A stretch of DNA of 9,343 nucleotides from Proteobacteria bacterium UBA1858. Its GTDB lineage: Bacteria > Pseudomonadota > Gammaproteobacteria > UBA4575. The position numbers and the translations under genes were made by a program. The notes below the pieces were generated by a model. That model had not been told where the DNA came from, searched no databases, and worked only from the letters and a program-made list of their open reading frames with translations. Location of the stretch: the NCBI GenBank assembly GCA_002338385.1, contig DDIE01000068.1, forward strand, positions 1 through 9,343, given 5' to 3'. The first letter of the stretch is position 1, and each line of letters begins with the position of its first letter. Positions 5,960 to 9,343 of this stretch are shown here, piece after piece.

Positions 5960-6820
5960 GTGACTGAGTCGGCCAACACACAAGAGAGTCTGGTCTCGCA
6001 CCTGATTGAATTACGTGATCGTCTGATTAAAGTCCTGCTAGGCATTGGCGTGGTATTGTTAGCGCTGTTCCCGTTTGCCAATCAATTATATTCATTGCTA
6101 GCAGAACCATTGCTGAAACACTTGCCAGCACAGAGCACGATGGTAGCGATAGACGTGGCGTCACCTTTTTTGACCCCATTCAAACTGGTCATGCTGTTAG
6201 CCGTGGTAATCACTATTCCGTGGATTCTGTATCAACTGTGGGCATTTGTCGCGCCGGGTCTGTATAAGCATGAACGGAGGTGGGTGTTCCCTTTACTGGC
6301 CTCCAGCTCGATCCTGTTTTATGTCGGTATGACCTTCGCTTATTTTATTGTTTTCCCTTTGGTGTTTGGCTTCTTTACTGCGGCCACCCCTGAGGGTGTC
6401 TCGGTGATGACCGATATCAGCCGCTATCTTGATTTTGTAACCAAGATGTTCATTGCATTCGGGATCGCCTTTGAGGTACCTGTTATCACTTTTGTCCTTG
6501 TGATGACAGGTGTGACTAACGTTGAGGCATTAGCCAGGGCGCGCTCGTATGTCATCGTAATGGCATTTGTAGTGGGTATGTTATTAACCCCACCGGATGT
6601 GATATCGCAGGTCTTGCTGGCGGTGCCCGTATGGTTGTTATTTGAGTTGGGCCTGGTCATGGCTAAATTGATCAAAGCACCCGCGATCAGCGCGCATGAC
6701 GATAACCGGTTTAGACCAATGACAGAACAGGAAATGGATCAGGAGCTGGATGAAATCGAGCTGCTAGAGAGTGAACAAAAGACGTCACAAGACACCACAG
6801 ACAACAATGCCAAGGAATGA
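5960..6820 (+). CDS. tatC: Twin-arginine translocase subunit TatC
   Basis: A six-helix inner-membrane protein that recognises the twin-arginine signal peptide. The 286 residues contain the cytoplasmic N-terminal motif HLIELRDRL (Glu17, Arg19), the first periplasmic loop with SPFLTPFK, and the second cytoplasmic loop YQLWAFVAPGLYKHER. Phe96 and Glu105 there correspond to the signal-binding residues of E. coli TatC. Further helices include the segments around FYVGMTFAYF, FGIAFEVPV and MLLTPPDVISQ. The tail after about residue 245 is strongly acidic and variable. The start is GTG at 5960; the ATG at 5958 runs straight into TGA in another frame. tatC normally ends the tat operon, as here, and gpmI follows closely enough to be co-transcribed. 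Confidence 0.97.
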   Translation: MTESANTQESLVSHLIELRDRLIKVLLGIGVVLLALFPFANQLYSLLAEPLLKHLPAQSTMVAIDVASPFLTPFKLVMLLAVVITIPWILYQLWAFVAPGLYKHERRWVFPLLASSSILFYVGMTFAYFIVFPLVFGFFTAATPEGVSVMTDISRYLDFVTKMFIAFGIAFEVPVITFVLVMTGVTNVEALARARSYVIVMAFVVGMLLTPPDVISQVLLAVPVWLLFELGLVMAKLIKAPAISAHDDNRFRPMTEQEMDQELDEIELLESEQKTSQDTTDNNAKE

Positions 6821-6830
6821 TAAAAACAGT

Positions 6831-8375
6831 ATGACAGGTCGAGCCATGCTGGTGATACTGGATGGCTTTGGTGTCAATACTCAGGGCGAACATAATGCGA
6901 TCACGCAAGCGCATACGCCGCGGCTGGATAAATTTTTTGCTGATCACCCATATACCACCTTGCAGGCCTCTGGTGCGGCAGTGGGTTTGCCAGATGGCCA
7001 GATGGGTAACTCCGAGGTTGGTCATATCACCATGGGTTGCGGCAATATTATCCATCAAGATTTAGTCATGATTAATGATGCTATTCATGATGGTCGGTTT
7101 TTTAAAAATAAGGTCTTGTTAGCGGCAATTAAGCGGGCGCGCAAGAAAGCTCGACCGGTTCATTTACTGGGTTTAGTCTCAGATGGTGGTGTGCACTCTC
7201 ACATTGAACATCTCAAGGCCCTGCTGGAAATGTGTAAGGTGCATGGTGTCAAACCGGCAGTCCACATGATTACTGACGGTCGTGACACCAGCCCTAATAC
7301 GGCATTGAGTTATCTAGAGGAGCTTAACCAACCCTTAGAAGAGGCACGCGGTGCCATTCATACTGTTATTGGACGCTATTATGCTATGGATAGGGATCGG
7401 CGCTGGGAGCGAACGGAGGCGGCCTTCAAGGCCTTGACTGGTGCCGGCGATGTGACGGTTGAGGACAGTGCCCGGCAAGCCATACGCATGTGCTATAAAA
7501 AAGAAATCCTGGACGAATTTATCGTGCCAACTATTATTAAAGGGTGTGATCGTATTCAGGCCGATGATGAGGTGATCTTCTTCAATTTCAGAAATGATCG
7601 CCCACGTCAGTTGGGCGCAGCCTTGGCCGAGCAGGATTTTAACGAATTTGAGCGGCATGCTTTCACGCCCATTAACATGTCTACCATGACCGTGTTCCAT
7701 TCTTCCTTCAACAGCCCCGTGGCGTTTCAGTCCGAGCACCCGACAATCTCATTAGCAGAGGTGGTGAGCAATCGTGGGCTGAAACAATTTCATTGTGCCG
7801 AAACAGAGAAATACCCGCATGTGACTTTCTTCATTAATGGCGGTAAGGAAAAGCCCTTTCCCGGTGAAGATCGAATTATGGTGCCCTCACCCAAAGTCGC
7901 TACCTATGATTTAAAACCTGAGATGAGTGCCAAACAAGTGACTGATGAAGTGATCGCCTCGGTCGAAGCCGGCGAGCATAGTTTAATTATTGTTAACTAC
8001 GCAAATGGCGATATGGTCGGCCACACGGCCGTGCCGGAAGCCATTATCAAGGCGCTGGAATTCATGGATAAACAAGTTGGTCGTTTATTGGATGCGGCGA
8101 CCACACAGGGCGTCAATATATTACTCACCTCTGATCATGGTAATTGTGATGAGATGTACGATGCTTTAACGGGTGACCCACATACTCAACACACCACCAA
8201 TCCGGTGCCTTGTGCGGTACTTGATCACAGTGGTGATGAGATTACCTTAGCAGCGGGCCGGGGGCTGGGGGCCGTGAGCCCAACGCTGTTAGAGTTAATG
8301 AATATTGCTATTCCCAGTGCCATGCGTGAACGCTCTTTGATTCAACGTGTTGAAATCGCCAATGAACAAAGCTAG
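6831..8375 (+). CDS. gpmI: 2,3-bisphosphoglycerate-independent phosphoglycerate mutase
   Basis: Interconverts 3- and 2-phosphoglycerate in glycolysis and gluconeogenesis through a phosphoserine intermediate; it is a cytoplasmic, manganese-dependent member of the alkaline phosphatase superfamily. From ATG 6831 it has 514 residues, the length I recall for the E. coli enzyme. Landmarks are LDGFG with metal ligand Asp11, the nucleophile Ser61 in GNSEVGH, GGVHSH, TDGRDTSP, FNFRNDRPRQL, NYANGDMVGHT, SDHGNCDEM and HTTNPVP, covering both metal sites and the substrate-binding arginines. Earlier starts exist: ATG 6807 adds eight residues, and GTG 6771 extends the frame inside tatC. The chosen one begins ten bases after the tatC stop, with AAGGA at 6812-6816, rather distant. 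It probably shares a transcript with the tat genes, though I see no functional link between them. Confidence 0.96.
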   Translation: MTGRAMLVILDGFGVNTQGEHNAITQAHTPRLDKFFADHPYTTLQASGAAVGLPDGQMGNSEVGHITMGCGNIIHQDLVMINDAIHDGRFFKNKVLLAAIKRARKKARPVHLLGLVSDGGVHSHIEHLKALLEMCKVHGVKPAVHMITDGRDTSPNTALSYLEELNQPLEEARGAIHTVIGRYYAMDRDRRWERTEAAFKALTGAGDVTVEDSARQAIRMCYKKEILDEFIVPTIIKGCDRIQADDEVIFFNFRNDRPRQLGAALAEQDFNEFERHAFTPINMSTMTVFHSSFNSPVAFQSEHPTISLAEVVSNRGLKQFHCAETEKYPHVTFFINGGKEKPFPGEDRIMVPSPKVATYDLKPEMSAKQVTDEVIASVEAGEHSLIIVNYANGDMVGHTAVPEAIIKALEFMDKQVGRLLDAATTQGVNILLTSDHGNCDEMYDALTGDPHTQHTTNPVPCAVLDHSGDEITLAAGRGLGAVSPTLLELMNIAIPSAMRERSLIQRVEIANEQS

Positions 8376-8384
8376 CGGCGTGCA

Positions 8385-9188
8385 CTAGTCAAACGGATTC
8401 CACCACTTCTTATCTTTGTCTTTTTCCTGCTTTTGTTGTTCGTAAGTCGGTTGTGAGGCAACATATTCCTCTTCCGTAGGCGGGACATAATCGTCGCGTA
8501 GAATTTTTTCGACCTCACTTTCCTGATCACCTGTTTGAATATTGCGGAACTCAGATGACAGGGTACGAATCGCATCAATAACTTCATTAGCTGAGGCTTG
8601 GCGACGCAACGGAATATCGACTTCGGTAGGATCTTCCAGAGACTCATAGCGTCGCTTCAGCTGCAGCGCTATTTCCGGACTCATTGCTGACCAGGGATCG
8701 CTCACAGCTAACTTGCGAGTGACGTTTTTACTCGACACACTGACAGACTCTTGGCCAAAGAACATCAAACCGATGCCCGATTCTCTGACCCGCAGGTCAT
8801 CTCGTGAGACGGAGTAAGCGACGTCGACGCATTTTACAATACGCTTATCAAGGTCAGGGGCATTGCCCGCTTTCAGGCATAGCTTACTGATGTAGTTAAT
8901 TTTATTGTCAGTGACATCGATTGAACGGCCATCAATACTGCCTTTCAAGGTTCTCACCGCACGCGAGGCTTCCTCTGTCATGCCCGGCATATAGCCTTGT
9001 TTAACGATTACTACAGGTTTTTGATAAGGCTGGTAACTAGGTGCTGGTTCCGTCGCCTGCGCACATAATTTTGTAATTTGTTCCTGATTGAAGCCTTTTT
9101 CCAGGTAGAAATTAACCGTTTCTGGCGTGCAGCCTGCCCATGCATAGGAACAGGTGGAGATTATGACTAGGCTGAGTTTTTTGAGCAT
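8385..9188 (-). CDS. Secreted protein of unknown function with paired cysteines
   Basis: I do not recognise the family beyond a likely export signal. The 267 residues begin with MLKKLSLVIIS, a short charged then hydrophobic signal peptide probably cleaved near residue 18 (AWA, then GC). A lipoprotein site at Cys20 is conceivable but poor, because the residue at -3 is Trp. The mature part has four Cys (20, 42, 104, 120), allowing two disulfides. Cys20 and Cys42 flank a predicted helix ending FNQEQITKLC. A proline/tyrosine-rich linker (residues about 47-58) separates it from a middle domain (about 75-175) containing alternating polar strands. The last 50 residues are acidic and charged, and the protein ends KKWWNPFD. 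No Shine-Dalgarno sequence precedes the ATG. It is transcribed towards gpmI, with the two stops nine bases apart. A periplasmic or envelope location is inference. Confidence 0.8.
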   Translation of the reverse strand: MLKKLSLVIISTCSYAWAGCTPETVNFYLEKGFNQEQITKLCAQATEPAPSYQPYQKPVVIVKQGYMPGMTEEASRAVRTLKGSIDGRSIDVTDNKINYISKLCLKAGNAPDLDKRIVKCVDVAYSVSRDDLRVRESGIGLMFFGQESVSVSSKNVTRKLAVSDPWSAMSPEIALQLKRRYESLEDPTEVDIPLRRQASANEVIDAIRTLSSEFRNIQTGDQESEVEKILRDDYVPPTEEEYVASQPTYEQQKQEKDKDKKWWNPFD

Positions 9189-9205
9189 GGGATTACCCGT
9201 TGAGT

Positions 9206-9233
9206 TAAATACTTAAGACACAGAATGGTACAA
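9206..9233 (-). promoter_or_regulatory. Weak candidate promoter for the minus-strand secreted protein
   Basis: On the minus strand TTGTAC (9233-9228) and TATTTA (9211-9206) are separated by 16 bases, with transcription expected about 11 bases before the ATG. The gene must have its own promoter here because a strong terminator lies just upstream, but the match is modest and the leader would be very short. Confidence 0.25.
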
Positions 9234-9268
9234 GATAGTGCAATTAAAATCAGCTTTTTATCAGGCAT

Positions 9269-9295
9269 AAAAAAAGGCACCCGAAGGTGCCTTTT
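9269..9295 (-). terminator. Strong intrinsic terminator with a UUCG tetraloop
   Basis: On the minus strand a GGCACC/GGTGCC stem (9291-9286 with 9281-9276), extended by four A-T pairs, closes a TTCG loop with the very stable C-UUCG-G arrangement and runs into seven T residues (9275-9269). It lies 28 bases after the stop at 9323 and so ends the gene entering from the right edge. In the plus direction it has only four T residues before CCC, so it is a poorer terminator that way. Confidence 0.9.
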
Positions 9296-9322
9296 CCCAA
9301 CCATAAGGTTTAAGTCTTCAGC

Positions 9323-9343
9323 TTAGAACCACTGAACTAGACC
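9323..9343 (-). CDS. C-terminal end of a gene cut by the window edge, possibly an outer-membrane protein
   Basis: On the minus strand the last six codons read GLVQWF followed by TAA, and the strong terminator comes 28 bases later. A C-terminal Phe with alternating hydrophobic residues is typical of the last beta strand of outer-membrane barrel proteins such as porins, recognised by BamA. Six residues cannot establish this. Another minus-strand frame (SSSVVLS, then TGA at 9320-9318) is also open to the edge, so even the frame is uncertain; the terminator is what supports a gene here. Confidence 0.35.
   Translation of the reverse strand, partial: GLVQWF

Noticed and set aside
6771..6830. gpmI starting at GTG 6771 inside tatC
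   Set aside because: The extra 20 residues are basic and unlike the family; from 6831 the protein has the normal length and catalytic numbering.
7335..7739. 134-codon minus-strand ORF within gpmI
   Set aside because: It is antisense to the conserved catalytic region of gpmI and has no coding signature of its own.

Overview
The window looks like a chromosomal housekeeping segment of a gammaproteobacterium of moderate GC content. The evidence is the gene order pip-dtd-his-tat-gpmI, the Gram-negative TatABC trio with a separate TatB, the unfused HisB and HisE, and the similarity of HisB, HisE, TatA and TatC to gammaproteobacterial forms. The species cannot be named from sequence alone. I see no mobile element, CRISPR array, rRNA or tRNA.

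Left edge (1-732): a small membrane-anchored protein with one Ig-like domain (55-456) is followed by a gap of about 275 bases with no intact gene. On the minus strand that gap holds what reads as the decayed N-terminal part of a ttcA-type PP-loop tRNA-thiolation gene. Its frame is interrupted by two stop codons, and the remnant is cut off just in front of pip.

Centre (733-5372): a tightly packed plus-strand run of prolyl aminopeptidase (pip), D-aminoacyl-tRNA deacylase (dtd, sharing ATGA with pip), then hisB, hisH, hisA, hisF and hisE. HisH and HisF form the glutamine-dependent IGP synthase, HisA makes its substrate, HisB dehydrates its product, and HisE performs the second pathway step. The third-step gene, hisI, usually lies between hisF and hisE in this arrangement. 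Here only a 55-base junction is left. hisE starts on GTG or TTG just after a seven-codon mini-ORF that has a good ribosome binding site and is in the same frame.

Right (5401-8375): tatA, tatB and tatC encode the twin-arginine translocase, and gpmI (cofactor-independent phosphoglycerate mutase) follows ten bases after tatC. The whole run from pip to gpmI could be read as one transcript. An exact TATAAT at the dtd/hisB junction may be an internal promoter.

Right edge (8376-9343): an uncharacterised secreted protein on the minus strand (8385-9188) converges on gpmI with only nine bases between the stop codons. Upstream of it is a strong UUCG-loop terminator, which closes a further minus-strand gene. 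Only that gene's last six codons are visible; they end in Phe and may belong to an outer-membrane protein.
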